A stretch of 47,801 bases of DNA from the NCBI GenBank assembly GCA_036499395.1, contig DASYDW010000087.1, forward strand, positions 1-47,801, written 5' to 3'. The position numbers were made by a program, and so were the translations under genes. The first letter of the stretch is position 1, and every line of letters begins with the position of its first letter. This DNA is from Pirellulales bacterium. Its GTDB lineage: Bacteria; Planctomycetota; Planctomycetia; Pirellulales; JACPPG01. Below are positions 15,898 through 24,973 of this stretch, in pieces. The notes under the pieces are model-generated. The model saw nothing but the letters and a program-made list of their open reading frames with translations, made no database searches and had not been told where the DNA came from.

Positions 15898-17409
15898 TTA
15901 TTCTGCGAGCAGGCGTTGTCGCAGCGTGTAATACAGCACGATCGGCACCGTGATCGCGAACAAGAGTACGTAGTAGATGCTGAATGCCGCTTCGTTCCAC
16001 TGGTCTAACGGGCCGGTGATGAGTTGCGCGATGACGTTCTGCTGCACCAGAACCAGTGCCATCAGCCAGCCGGCGCGCGGGAAGAGATTGCCGCGGAAGT
16101 TTCTCGGGCGCGGCCAGAAGAGCGTGCATGCACAGATCGCGATCAGTATCGCCAGAAAGCACGGTCCGAAGATGCGCCACAACTGGGCGCTGTAATAATC
16201 CTCGTTGCCGTAATAAATGTTGAACCACCCCTTCAGGCCGGCGCGGAGCGAAATGCCCAGCCCGTAAAGCAGTCCCACGTACAGGCCCCAGCGTTCGAGG
16301 TTGGGATCGCCGTACGCCTCAGTATCGGGTTCAGGTTCGCGCGCGTACGCGTTTCGGCGCAGCAAGTAGTAAGCGATGCCGAATACGACAGCCGTTCCGA
16401 AGTACAACTGACCCCACAGTCGTCCTGCTGAGAGGAGCAAAAAACCGAACCACGCCGTGAGCAAAAGGTAAACGGCCAACCATTCCAGGTTCGGCCCTGT
16501 GATCGAGCGGCGCGAACGCACGATGGCTTGCTCGGCCGGTGACATGCGACCATTGACCAGAAAGTAGGCCAGACCCAGGGCCACGCCGATGCTCAGCCCA
16601 CCTGACGATTCCCAACAGCGCCACCAGTTGAAACTCGCGCCCGGCCAGACGTCGGGGGCCCATTTCCAATTCTGGCACGCGGCCCAGCCTGCCCCATTGA
16701 CGATGCCGACGGTCAGTATCAGCACGACGTTTTTCCAATCGCGCCGCGCGAGCTCGAAGAGCAGCAATCCGAGGTACAGCCCCACGTGGAACAGCGCCGA
16801 TCCGCAATCGTTGATCAATCGGCGCAGGGTTGGATTCTGTTCGAGGTCGCGGTAACGATCGGCGAACTCGTCGTACATCGGCAAGAAGTATTGCGGGTAC
16901 GCGTCGAACAGATAACGCGCGAGATACGCTCCGCCGATTCCGCAGGCCAGGCGAATGACCCAATGCCAGACGCGCGTCGTGCGTTGCGAACCGCACCACG
17001 CCAGCAGGCAGGCGCTGACGCCGGCCCATGGCACGCCGGCGATGAATAACCACAGAAAGCCATAGGCCCGCGAGATCGGTACCGATTCACCGGCGGCGGC
17101 ATTGGTGACCATCTTTCCTTCGAAGAAGCTGGGCCATTGCATCCAACCGCGCGCGCCGGCGATGCCCATGCCGACCGTGACGGCCAACACGATCCAGCCC
17201 GATGCGTAGCGGCGCGTTGGCTCGCCGTTTGGGTTGCGTGCGATGAACCACCACGCGGCGCCCCACGTTACGCCGGCGAAAATACAACCGACCGAGGCAC
17301 CAAAGCCGGAGCACCCACGCACGGCCCACGTCATGCCGCCGAGCGCCACGAACAATAGGGTGGGCAGAAAAAGATCTTCGACCAGGTCGCGTCGGGCAGG
17401 TGATTGCAT
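15898..17409 (-). CDS. Uncharacterised polytopic membrane protein, about 12 membrane segments
   Basis: The 503-residue protein has about twelve hydrophobic segments rich in Trp, Gly and Tyr. Examples are GCIFAGVTWGAAWWFIA near the start, then ILTVGIVNGAGWAACQNWKW and WGLYVGLLYGLGISLRAGLKG. A charged loop near residues 335-355 (AYAREPEPDTEAYGDPNLERW) separates the last segments. I do not recognise a named family, transporter motif or catalytic residues. It lies about 85 bp downstream of the DUF1501 gene on the same strand and could be read with it. Such conserved Trp-rich membrane proteins recur in planctomycete genomes; no function is proposed. Confidence 0.75.
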   Translation of the reverse strand: MQSPARRDLVEDLFLPTLLFVALGGMTWAVRGCSGFGASVGCIFAGVTWGAAWWFIARNPNGEPTRRYASGWIVLAVTVGMGIAGARGWMQWPSFFEGKMVTNAAAGESVPISRAYGFLWLFIAGVPWAGVSACLLAWCGSQRTTRVWHWVIRLACGIGGAYLARYLFDAYPQYFLPMYDEFADRYRDLEQNPTLRRLINDCGSALFHVGLYLGLLLFELARRDWKNVVLILTVGIVNGAGWAACQNWKWAPDVWPGASFNWWRCWESSGGLSIGVALGLAYFLVNGRMSPAEQAIVRSRRSITGPNLEWLAVYLLLTAWFGFLLLSAGRLWGQLYFGTAVVFGIAYYLLRRNAYAREPEPDTEAYGDPNLERWGLYVGLLYGLGISLRAGLKGWFNIYYGNEDYYSAQLWRIFGPCFLAILIAICACTLFWPRPRNFRGNLFPRAGWLMALVLVQQNVIAQLITGPLDQWNEAAFSIYYVLLFAITVPIVLYYTLRQRLLAE

Positions 17410-17495
17410 GGGGCGGGCTTCATGCGGGCGAGAGGACTATCGGGTGGGCAGACGAGGAATTCGGCACGCAAAAGCGTTTCAGCGACAGGCGTGGC

Positions 17496-18962
17496 TTAGC
17501 CCGGATAGATCTGGGAGATCAGCTCGCCGCCGTTGATCGTGGCACGCTCGTGACGACCATTGTGCAGCCACGTTAACTCTTTGTGATCCAGCCCCAACAG
17601 CGCCAGTACCGTGGCGTGGAGATCATGCACGTGGGCCCGATCTTGGATGGCGAACAGTCCCATCTCGTCGGTCGCACCGATGATGCGTCCGCCCGGCAGT
17701 CGGGCGCCGGCCATCCACATCGTGAAGCCGTACGGATTGTGATCGCGGCCGTCCCCCTTCTCGGACATGGGAGTTCGCCCGAACTCGCCTCCCCAGATGA
17801 CGAGCGTTTCGTCCAACAGACCTCGCTGCTTCAGATCCATCAACAACCCGGCGATTGGTTTGTCGCTGGCCCGGCATAGTCCGCCGTGGTTCTCTTCGAT
17901 TTTGCTGTGGGCGTCCCAGCGGCTGCCCGATCCGCAATAGACCTGCACGAAGCGGACGCCGCGTTCGACCAGGCGCCGTGCGAGCATGCACGAGCGCCCC
18001 ATGGCCTCGGTCTCGTCCTGGTCGAGGCCATACATCGCGTGCGTCGTCGCGGTTTCTTCGCCAAGGTCCACAGCCTCGGGCGCCGCGGCTTGCATGCGAT
18101 AGGCCAGCTCGTAACTGGCGATGCGCGCTTCGAGATCTGGGTCGTAGTTGCGCTCGCGCGCGTGGCGCGTGTTGATATCGGCCAGCAAATCGAGCTTCGC
18201 CCGCTGCCTCGCGGAGGTAATCGCGGCCGGTGGTTCCAGGTGCAGCACCGGTTCGGCACCGCGACGAAAGCGCGTCCCCTGATAGGTGCCGGCCATGAAG
18301 CCGGTTCCCCAATTGCGCGCGCCGCCCGGAGGTTCGCGATCTCCGTCGGTCAGCACGACGAACGACGGCAGGTTTTGGTTTTCGGTTCCTAGTCCGTACG
18401 TGGCCCAACTTCCCAAGCTCGGCCGGCCGGCCAAAATCGAGCCTGTGTTCATTTGGCAAACCGAACCGACATGATTCAAACCGTCGGCCCAGCACGAGCG
18501 GATCACGGTCAATTCATCGGCGCACGTGGCCAGGTGCGGTAACCAATCCGATACGGGAATGCCGCTTTGCCCGGCCGGGCGAAAGACGCGGCGGCTGGCC
18601 AGCAGTGCATTGTTCGACACGCCCATCGGCGTGATTGGGCGTTTGATGCTCGGCGGCAAGGGCTGCCCGGCCAGCGCGTTGACCTCGGGCTTGGGATCAA
18701 ACGTATCGAGCTGGCTGGGCCCGCCATCCATGAACAAGAAGATCACGCTTTTGGCGCGCGGGGCGAACATGGCGGGGCGAGCCGCGAGCGGCGAAGAGTT
18801 TGCGGTGCTCTGCGCGGTCGCGGACTCATTGCCGCGCGCATCATTCAACAGGGCCACCAGCGGTAGCGCTCCAAAGCCGGCCCCGCAGCGCAGCAAAAAC
18901 TGGCGCCGCGATCGCTCCGGCATGGCCTGCGTGCTCTGGATGTCTGTCGCCCGTCGGTTCAT
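17496..18962 (-). CDS. DUF1501 protein with Tat signal
   Basis: The 488-residue protein has a twin-arginine signal (RSRRQFLLRCGAGFGALP at about 18-35), so it is probably exported folded. The DUF1501 domain has an alkaline-phosphatase/sulfatase-like fold: FLFMDGGPSQLDTFDPKP early, the GLNHVGSVCQMNTG segment, and WGGEFGRTPMSEKGDGRDHNP near the C-terminus, with likely metal-binding His/Asp residues. In planctomycetes such genes almost always follow a DUF1549/DUF1553 gene, as here (22-nt gap). The pair is assumed to work together at the cell surface, but the substrate is not known. The ATG at 18962 is used; ATG at 18923 would also keep the Tat motif. Confidence 0.92.
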   Translation of the reverse strand: MNRRATDIQSTQAMPERSRRQFLLRCGAGFGALPLVALLNDARGNESATAQSTANSSPLAARPAMFAPRAKSVIFLFMDGGPSQLDTFDPKPEVNALAGQPLPPSIKRPITPMGVSNNALLASRRVFRPAGQSGIPVSDWLPHLATCADELTVIRSCWADGLNHVGSVCQMNTGSILAGRPSLGSWATYGLGTENQNLPSFVVLTDGDREPPGGARNWGTGFMAGTYQGTRFRRGAEPVLHLEPPAAITSARQRAKLDLLADINTRHARERNYDPDLEARIASYELAYRMQAAAPEAVDLGEETATTHAMYGLDQDETEAMGRSCMLARRLVERGVRFVQVYCGSGSRWDAHSKIEENHGGLCRASDKPIAGLLMDLKQRGLLDETLVIWGGEFGRTPMSEKGDGRDHNPYGFTMWMAGARLPGGRIIGATDEMGLFAIQDRAHVHDLHATVLALLGLDHKELTWLHNGRHERATINGGELISQIYPG

Positions 18963-18984
18963 GTCGCTTTCTGATGAAACACTT

Positions 18985-21171
18985 TCAATCTACGAACAAG
19001 AATTCGTTGCTGTTGAGCAGCACGTGGCAAAGGTCGACGATTGCCTCGGAGTTCGGCTTAGCGGCAGCGTCTCCTGTCTGCTCAAGAAATCTCGCGGCTG
19101 ACGCGACTTCGTCAGGCTGCGCGGCACGCTGGAATACGAGCCGATAAGCCGCGCGGATTGCTCGCTCGGGATCGGCCGAGGCCGTTTGTTCGACGCGCGC
19201 TGCCAGCGCCCGGGCGCGATCGAGCGACCATTCGGCATTCCACAAGAACAATGCCTGCGGCGCGGTCGTGGTTTCCATCCGGCGCGTGCAGGTCTCGTGC
19301 GTGTCCGGCATGTCGAACACTTCGAGCAGTGGTTCGCGCAGGTTGCGCCGCACCAACAGGTAAATCGAGCGGCGATTGCGCTGCGCCGGATCGGCGTCAG
19401 GTTGCCAGGCGTAGGCCGACCTCAGCCCCTTGGGGAGTTCGCTGAGGACGCCTGGCCCACCCATTTGCAGGTTCAATTCGCCGCTGGTGGCCAGTAATGC
19501 ATCGCGCAACTGCTCGGCCGAGAGCCGACGGCGCGCAAACCGGGAATAAGGAGCGTTGTCGGCATCGCGCGCGAGCATCTCGTCGGACGCTGGCGCCGAC
19601 GCTCGGCGATACGCGGCCGAGGTCATGATCAACCGATGGAGCGGTTTCATCTGAAAACCGCGCGCGGTCCATTCCGAGGCCAGCCAATCCAAGAGCGCCG
19701 GGTGTGTCGGACGTTCGCCTTGCCGGCCGAAATCGCCGCTCGATGCAACCAGCCCTCGCCCGAAATGTTGCTGCCACACCCGATTGACCATCACTCGCGG
19801 CGTTAGCGGATTATCGGGACTGGTCATCCAGCGCGCGAGTACCAGACGCCGTCCGGTGCTATGCCCCTGTGGTTGGATCGACGGTGCTTGCGGCGCGAGG
19901 ACGCTCAAGAAGCCGGGCTCGATCGGTTCGTCATTGCCGGGGATGGTGGTCGCCGGCGCGTCAGTACCCGTGTCACGAGCCATCGCGGCTAGTGCCGGCG
20001 GTTCAGGCGCCGCTCCGTGTTCTTCGCGTATTTGTTTGCGCAGTGCTGCGTGTTCCTTGCGCTGCGTTTCGTTCATTCGTTTTGCGACGTCGTCCGGGCC
20101 GATCACCAATTGCCGCGACGCCAGCTCGATCATCTGCGCTTCCAGCGGTGTGCGACCGGCGGCCGGAGCGTCGAAGATCTTCTGCATGTAGTCCGGAAAG
20201 ACGCTGCGCTTCTCGGCCATCAGCTTTGCGCGGTGTGGCGCTTCAATCGCGGCAATCTGGTCGCGTAGCGGTGCGGTCGCGGTCTCCCAGGCGGCCTGCC
20301 GCTCGGCCAGCGCGGCGCGCTCGGCGCCGCTGGCCAGTGGTTCGTCGTCCACGAGCGCTAGCGCCGCGAAAAACGATTGCAGACGAAAATAGTCAGCCTG
20401 CAACAGCGGGTCGTATTTATGATCGTGGCAGCGCGCGCAACCGATCGTCAGCCCCAGGAAGACTTGGCCGGTCACGTCGGTAATGTCATTGAGAATGTTG
20501 CTGCGCTGATCCGCCACGTCGCGGCCGTTTTCTTCGTACGGACCGAGTCGCAGATAGCCGGTCGCAACCAGGGCGCGCGGATCATCGGGGCGCAGCTCGT
20601 CGCCGGCCAATTGCTCGATGATGAACTGGTCGAAACCTTCGTCTCGGTTGAACGACTCGATGACGTAATCGCGATAGCGCCAGGCATTGGGGCGCAGATC
20701 GTCGGACTTGAATCCGTCGCTCTCGGCATATCGCACCAGGTCGAGCCATGATCGTGCCACGTGTTCGCCGTAGCGGGGTGACGCGAGCAGCCGGTCGATC
20801 ATTCGCTCGCAAGCGTCGGGAGCGGTATCCGCCTCGAACGCGGTGACTTCATCAGGCGTCGGCGGCAATCCATGTAGGTCGAACGTCGCCCGGCGAATCA
20901 ATGTGCGGCGGTCCGCTTCGGGGGCTGGCGTCACGTGGGCGGCCTGGAGCCGCTCGAGCAGAAACGCATCGACCGGATGATCGCCGGCCGCATCGATCGT
21001 GGGCACGGTCGGCCGAACGCACGGTTGCCAGGCCCAGTAGTCGCGGTCCTCGGCGGTGAATGTCGTGGCTTCGGCCGCGCGCACCGTCGGCAGCGAGAAG
21101 CTGCTCGCGACGAATGCCACCAAGCATGCAAACGCGATGAGCGTGTGGTGGCGGGAAGGCATCGGACGCAC
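18985..21171 (-). CDS. DUF1549/DUF1553 (PSCyt2/PSD1) protein without the N-terminal cytochrome domain
   Basis: The protein of about 728 residues has a signal peptide (hydrophobic residues 9-25). The DUF1549 domain follows at about 55-265, with RRATFDLHGLPPTPDEV, WLDLVRYAESDGF and an internal CxxCH motif in GCARCHDHKYDP. DUF1553 follows at about 430-690 (NPLTPRVMVNRVWQQHFGRGLV, RRLSAEQLRDALLA). Many family members start with a PSCyt1 haem domain and another CxxCH; this one begins directly at WAWQP, so that domain is absent. It lies 22 nt upstream of the DUF1501 gene, the standard planctomycete pair. GTG at 21171 or ATG at 21162 could be the start. Confidence 0.93.
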   Translation of the reverse strand: MRPMPSRHHTLIAFACLVAFVASSFSLPTVRAAEATTFTAEDRDYWAWQPCVRPTVPTIDAAGDHPVDAFLLERLQAAHVTPAPEADRRTLIRRATFDLHGLPPTPDEVTAFEADTAPDACERMIDRLLASPRYGEHVARSWLDLVRYAESDGFKSDDLRPNAWRYRDYVIESFNRDEGFDQFIIEQLAGDELRPDDPRALVATGYLRLGPYEENGRDVADQRSNILNDITDVTGQVFLGLTIGCARCHDHKYDPLLQADYFRLQSFFAALALVDDEPLASGAERAALAERQAAWETATAPLRDQIAAIEAPHRAKLMAEKRSVFPDYMQKIFDAPAAGRTPLEAQMIELASRQLVIGPDDVAKRMNETQRKEHAALRKQIREEHGAAPEPPALAAMARDTGTDAPATTIPGNDEPIEPGFLSVLAPQAPSIQPQGHSTGRRLVLARWMTSPDNPLTPRVMVNRVWQQHFGRGLVASSGDFGRQGERPTHPALLDWLASEWTARGFQMKPLHRLIMTSAAYRRASAPASDEMLARDADNAPYSRFARRRLSAEQLRDALLATSGELNLQMGGPGVLSELPKGLRSAYAWQPDADPAQRNRRSIYLLVRRNLREPLLEVFDMPDTHETCTRRMETTTAPQALFLWNAEWSLDRARALAARVEQTASADPERAIRAAYRLVFQRAAQPDEVASAARFLEQTGDAAAKPNSEAIVDLCHVLLNSNEFLFVD

Positions 21172-21349
21172 CTACGGCGGGAGAACTCGGGCGGCATGCG
21201 GCCCCGCGGGAGTTTGCGCCGCCCCCGAGGCCACTGGATAGCCTAAAGGGATCGCCGGCGCAATTCAACGCGCGGTTCGAGGAATGGGCCTGATTGCTGG
21301 CAGCCGGACACGGGCAGCAGTTAGATTGCCCGGTCGCTACAATCTCTCC

Positions 21350-22678
21350 ATGCGTGACGATGCCCGACCTGCCGCCCCTGCCGGTAATTCCGTGGCACGC
21401 GTCGTGCTGGCCAGTTTCATCGGCACCACGATCGAGTGGTACGACTTCTTCCTGTATGGCACCGCGGCGGCGCTGGTCTTCAACAAGCTCTTTTTTCCTA
21501 CGCTCGATCCCTTCGCCGGCACGATGGCCTCGTTCGCCACCTACGCCGTCGGATTCTTCGCCCGCCCTGTCGGTGGGATCGTCTTCGGCCACTTCGGCGA
21601 TCGGATGGGGCGGAAATCGATGCTGGTTACGACCCTGATGCTGATGGGCATGGCCACGTTTCTGATCGGCGTGTTACCGACGTACGACCAGGTGGGCAAG
21701 CTAGCGCCGATCCTGCTCGTGACGTTGCGCTTCGTACAAGGATTTGGCGTCGGCGGCGAATGGGGCGGCGCCGTGCTGATGGTCGTCGAGCATGGCCACC
21801 AGGGACGCCGCGGGCTAAACGCCAGTTGGGTGCAGGCCGGCGTGCCGGCTGGCATGGTGCTGGCCACCACGATCTTCGGTCTCTTCTCGTGGCTTCCCGA
21901 CGAGGCGTTTCTTAGCTGGGGATGGCGCCTGCCATTTCTGCTGGGCATCGCGTTGTTATGCGTCGGGCTGTTCATTCGCTTACAGATCCTGGAAAGCCCT
22001 CTGTTCGCGAAAATGCGCGATCGCAACGAACAAGCGGGCATTCCGTTCTTCGCCGTGCTCAAGCGCTATCCGCGCAATATTCTGTTGGCGATGGGCGCGC
22101 GGGTCGCGGAAAATGGCAGCTTCTATATTTTCACCGTTTTCGTACTGACCTACGCCACGGTCGAATTGAACGTCTCGCGGACTTCGGTCCTGACCGGCGT
22201 ACTAGTTGCCTCGGTGGCTGAGTTCTTGGTTATTCCCGCCTTCGGCTTGCTGTCAGACCGCGTGGGGCGGCGCCCCGTTTATCTGGCGGGGGCGCTGGGC
22301 CTAGCCTTGTTTTCCTTTCCGTTTTTCTGGATGATCGATACCGGCCATCCGACGATCATTGGACTGGCGATCGTGATCGGATTGGTTGTGCAATCGGCGA
22401 TGTACGCGCCGCAAGCGGCCTTCTTTTCGGAATTGTTCGGCACCGAGGTTCGCTACACCGGCGCCTCGATCGGCTATCATCTCGCCACGCCCTTGGCCGG
22501 CGGCCTGGCGCCGCTGGTTTGCATGGCCTTGTTGCGCTGGGCCGACGGCAGCCCCTGGCCGATCGCCCTGTACATGATCGGACTGTCAACGATCACGCTG
22601 GTGTCGGTATGGCTGGCGGCTGAAACGCGCGACGCGCAGTTGGGCGAAGCGGGAAGCCCGACGCGACCGAAGACTTGA
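21350..22678 (+). CDS. MFS transporter, metabolite:H+ symporter (MHS) family
   Basis: The 442-residue protein has twelve hydrophobic segments and the MHS-type signature. It starts FIGTTIEWYDFFLYG, then shows ARPVGGIVFGHFGDRMGRKSML, the conserved loop 2-3 motif, and FVQGFGVGGEWGGAVLM in helix 4. Relatives carry shikimate, alpha-ketoglutarate, proline/betaine or aromatic acids with protons, so an organic acid is the likely cargo. The ATG at 21350 is chosen because the homology starts just after it; an in-frame start exists at 21284. It is divergent from the DUF1549/1553 gene and convergent (25-bp gap) with the DAPG-hydrolase-like gene, which suggests a possible uptake role for that cluster. Confidence 0.88.
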   Translation: MRDDARPAAPAGNSVARVVLASFIGTTIEWYDFFLYGTAAALVFNKLFFPTLDPFAGTMASFATYAVGFFARPVGGIVFGHFGDRMGRKSMLVTTLMLMGMATFLIGVLPTYDQVGKLAPILLVTLRFVQGFGVGGEWGGAVLMVVEHGHQGRRGLNASWVQAGVPAGMVLATTIFGLFSWLPDEAFLSWGWRLPFLLGIALLCVGLFIRLQILESPLFAKMRDRNEQAGIPFFAVLKRYPRNILLAMGARVAENGSFYIFTVFVLTYATVELNVSRTSVLTGVLVASVAEFLVIPAFGLLSDRVGRRPVYLAGALGLALFSFPFFWMIDTGHPTIIGLAIVIGLVVQSAMYAPQAAFFSELFGTEVRYTGASIGYHLATPLAGGLAPLVCMALLRWADGSPWPIALYMIGLSTITLVSVWLAAETRDAQLGEAGSPTRPKT

Positions 22679-22703
22679 CGCGACGGTTCCGGCCGGCGAT
22701 ACC

Positions 22704-23543
22704 TCAGCTCTCGCTGCCCAACGCGGCGTATAAGCTGGGCAGGAACGTCGCGAGGTGGGACATTTCTTGCGAGCAATGGACCAGCAGCGCTGCCGCTTCG
22801 GCTGCGCCGGGCCGCATCAGCCAACCGGCGGCCGAGGCCGCCATGTCGCCCACGATCCCGCCGCGCCGGGCGCTGGCGTGCTCGCCACCGATCCAGAATC
22901 GCGACCGCATCTCTGCACCACCGTCGAGCGCGCTAACGTAGTGCAGCAGATAGCCGAAATCGAACGGCATGTTGGCAAAGCCCACACGTGCGCAGACGGC
23001 CGTGGCCCGCGTGGCATCGGTCAGAAGCCGTTCATCGAGACCCAATTCGCAAGGGGGCAGAAAGCGAATGTAATAGCGTCCCAAGGTGCTACCGACATAT
23101 TCATCGACGCAAGAGGTCTGTCCCACGTAGCGCTCGCGCCCAGTGGTTCCGGGCACCACGGGCGTGGCCCACTCGGCATGCACGTGGGCGCGCGGATGCC
23201 ACAGCTTATAGCGCTGCGGCTCGTCGCTATGCCAGCCGAACCACCAGTCGACCATTGCCGGCACGACGCCGGGCATGATCGTGTGAATCGCGATATGCAG
23301 CGCGCCACCGGTGGCAAGGCAGTAACCGTTCTCCAACACACGCTCGGGCGATTCCAGCGCGCGTCCCGCCTCGCCCAGCGGAGGCAGCAGAGGTTCGGCC
23401 ACGGGGCCGTGCGCGATCGCTTCGTGCGCATGCGCCGGGAGCGCTGCCATTTGCGGATTCCAGAACCGCGCATACGGCTTTCCGTCCAGTTCGCCGGGCA
23501 GCATGCCCAGGCGACGTCGGTCGGCGGACTTGGGTGTCGTCAT
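22704..23543 (-). CDS. DAPG hydrolase (PhlG/PhiG-domain)-like protein
   Basis: The 279-residue protein resembles 2,4-diacetylphloroglucinol hydrolase, a zinc enzyme that cleaves a C-C bond to remove an acetyl group from a phenol ring. Matching segments are HTIMPGVVPAMVDWWFGWH (87-105), YKLWHPRAHVHAEW (112-125) and, near the C-terminus, HCSQE (256-260), which fits the HxxxE metal ligand pair of PhlG. I cannot place the other two ligands with confidence. The start is fixed by an ATGA overlap: ATG at 23543-23541 shares bases with the TGA of the oxidase gene, so translation is probably coupled. The substrate is unknown; an acylated phenol is a reasonable guess. Confidence 0.8.
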   Translation of the reverse strand: MTTPKSADRRRLGMLPGELDGKPYARFWNPQMAALPAHAHEAIAHGPVAEPLLPPLGEAGRALESPERVLENGYCLATGGALHIAIHTIMPGVVPAMVDWWFGWHSDEPQRYKLWHPRAHVHAEWATPVVPGTTGRERYVGQTSCVDEYVGSTLGRYYIRFLPPCELGLDERLLTDATRATAVCARVGFANMPFDFGYLLHYVSALDGGAEMRSRFWIGGEHASARRGGIVGDMAASAAGWLMRPGAAEAAALLVHCSQEMSHLATFLPSLYAALGSES

Positions 23544-24880
23544 GGTCGCCCCATCCAACTGTGGAATCGGCCTTGTGGATCGTAATCGGCGCGCACCCGG
23601 TCCAAGCGCGCCAGGTGTTCGTCCGTGACGAAGCGCAAGGGGCGTTGCCCCAGGTTTTCGTCCGCCAATTGGCAGCCCGACGCCAGGTGCTCCATTTCAC
23701 GCAGGCATCGGACAGGCCAATGCGCGAAGTCGGCATCGTCCTTCTCGTGCTGCCAGACCGAATAGAGTGCGATGTAGAGATCGTCCTCCATCGAGTACGC
23801 CATGTCAGGGCGAGTTGGCGGCGGCGCCCAATTCATCCACAGCATGTGTGACGGGGCTGGCGGCAACGTGGCGGCGATGTTTCGCAGGCCGGGGAGCAAT
23901 TCTTCGATCCCGGCGCCGGTCCACATGTTGTCGACGGCGTAACGATGCTCGTCCGGATAATGGCGCCTCACGCCGTAATACAACGGACCCAAGCCTGACG
24001 GCACGAAAGGGATCGTGATCTTGGCTTTGGGGCGTAGCGGGCTTTTGTTCATGAATCGCACCCATTCCCAGGCTTCGCTCAACGAGCTGGCGAAAACCGG
24101 CGCGATGACCGTGATGCCTGGCCCGCGCACGCCGGTCGTGTGGCGCGACATGAGCGCTTGCAATTCGATTCCGCCAGGAACGTCGGGCCCGACGGCGTGC
24201 AGCCAGCGAAACACTTCGTCGAACATATCGGCGGCAAACGTTTGCGCCGCGAAGCCGATCACGTTCGGCCGGTCGTAGACACGCAGGTGAAATCGGGTGA
24301 CGACGCCGAAGAAGCCGGGGCCGGCGCCGCGCGCTGCCCAATAGAGATCGGCATTCTCCTCGGCGCTCGCGCGGACGATTTCTCCGTCGGCCGTGACGAC
24401 ATCGATCGCTTCGACGCTCTGGCACGCAGGGCCCAGCACGCGGCTGTGCCAGCCGTAGCCCCCTTGCAGCAGATAGCCTCCCACGGCGACACCGCGGCAA
24501 TGCCCGGCCGGAAAAAACAATTTTTGGCGCGCGAGCTGTTTGGACAGCTCGTGTCCGGCGCGTCCCGGCCCGACGGCGGCGCGCCGCTGATCCCGATCGA
24601 TGCGCACTTCGTCCAATCGCGAGACGTCCAGCAGCAATCCACCTTCGCGAATGTGGTTGCCGGACCAGCTATGCCCCCCCGAGCAAACGCCCACGCGCAA
24701 ACCTTCGCGCTTGGCGAGCCGCACGGCGCCCAGCACGTCGTTCGTGTCGTTGGCCTGCACGATCATGGCGGGAAAGCGATCGGGCAATCGCTTGTTCCAC
24801 AACGCTTCGCCTCGCGCGGTTTCGTATCCTGTCTCGCCCCGTCGAAAAGTGCGCCCCTGGCTTTTTCTGCCGCTCTGCAT
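23540..24880 (-). CDS. FAD-binding oxidoreductase of the berberine-bridge-enzyme (BBE/GOOX) type
   Basis: The 446-residue protein has a PCMH-type FAD domain: PAMIVQANDTNDVLGAVRLA, GVCSGGHSWSG with His70 as the likely 8-alpha-histidyl FAD attachment, and GHCRGVAVGGYLLQGGYGW. Cys128 in that motif sits where bicovalent enzymes attach FAD through cysteine. The C-terminal BBE segment (RLDRVRADYDPQGRF) is present. Such oxidases oxidise alcohols, sugars or phenolics with oxygen. No signal peptide is evident, so it is probably cytoplasmic. It is the first gene of a two-gene operon, ATGA-coupled to the DAPG-hydrolase-like gene, and faces a cupin gene across a short divergent promoter region (24881-24973). 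Confidence 0.9.
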   Translation of the reverse strand: MQSGRKSQGRTFRRGETGYETARGEALWNKRLPDRFPAMIVQANDTNDVLGAVRLAKREGLRVGVCSGGHSWSGNHIREGGLLLDVSRLDEVRIDRDQRRAAVGPGRAGHELSKQLARQKLFFPAGHCRGVAVGGYLLQGGYGWHSRVLGPACQSVEAIDVVTADGEIVRASAEENADLYWAARGAGPGFFGVVTRFHLRVYDRPNVIGFAAQTFAADMFDEVFRWLHAVGPDVPGGIELQALMSRHTTGVRGPGITVIAPVFASSLSEAWEWVRFMNKSPLRPKAKITIPFVPSGLGPLYYGVRRHYPDEHRYAVDNMWTGAGIEELLPGLRNIAATLPPAPSHMLWMNWAPPPTRPDMAYSMEDDLYIALYSVWQHEKDDADFAHWPVRCLREMEHLASGCQLADENLGQRPLRFVTDEHLARLDRVRADYDPQGRFHSWMGRP

Positions 24881-24973
24881 GAATGTCTGTCCTGGCTGGC
24901 GTCGGTATGGTGTATTAACTTAATCACACGTTTGATTTCTGACCATCCATCCATCGACCTTGCAGCGAACGGC

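Noticed and set aside
24140..24973. Long in-frame extension upstream of the cupin
   Set aside because: It is antisense to the oxidase gene and has no domain; the cupin fold begins right after ATG 24974.
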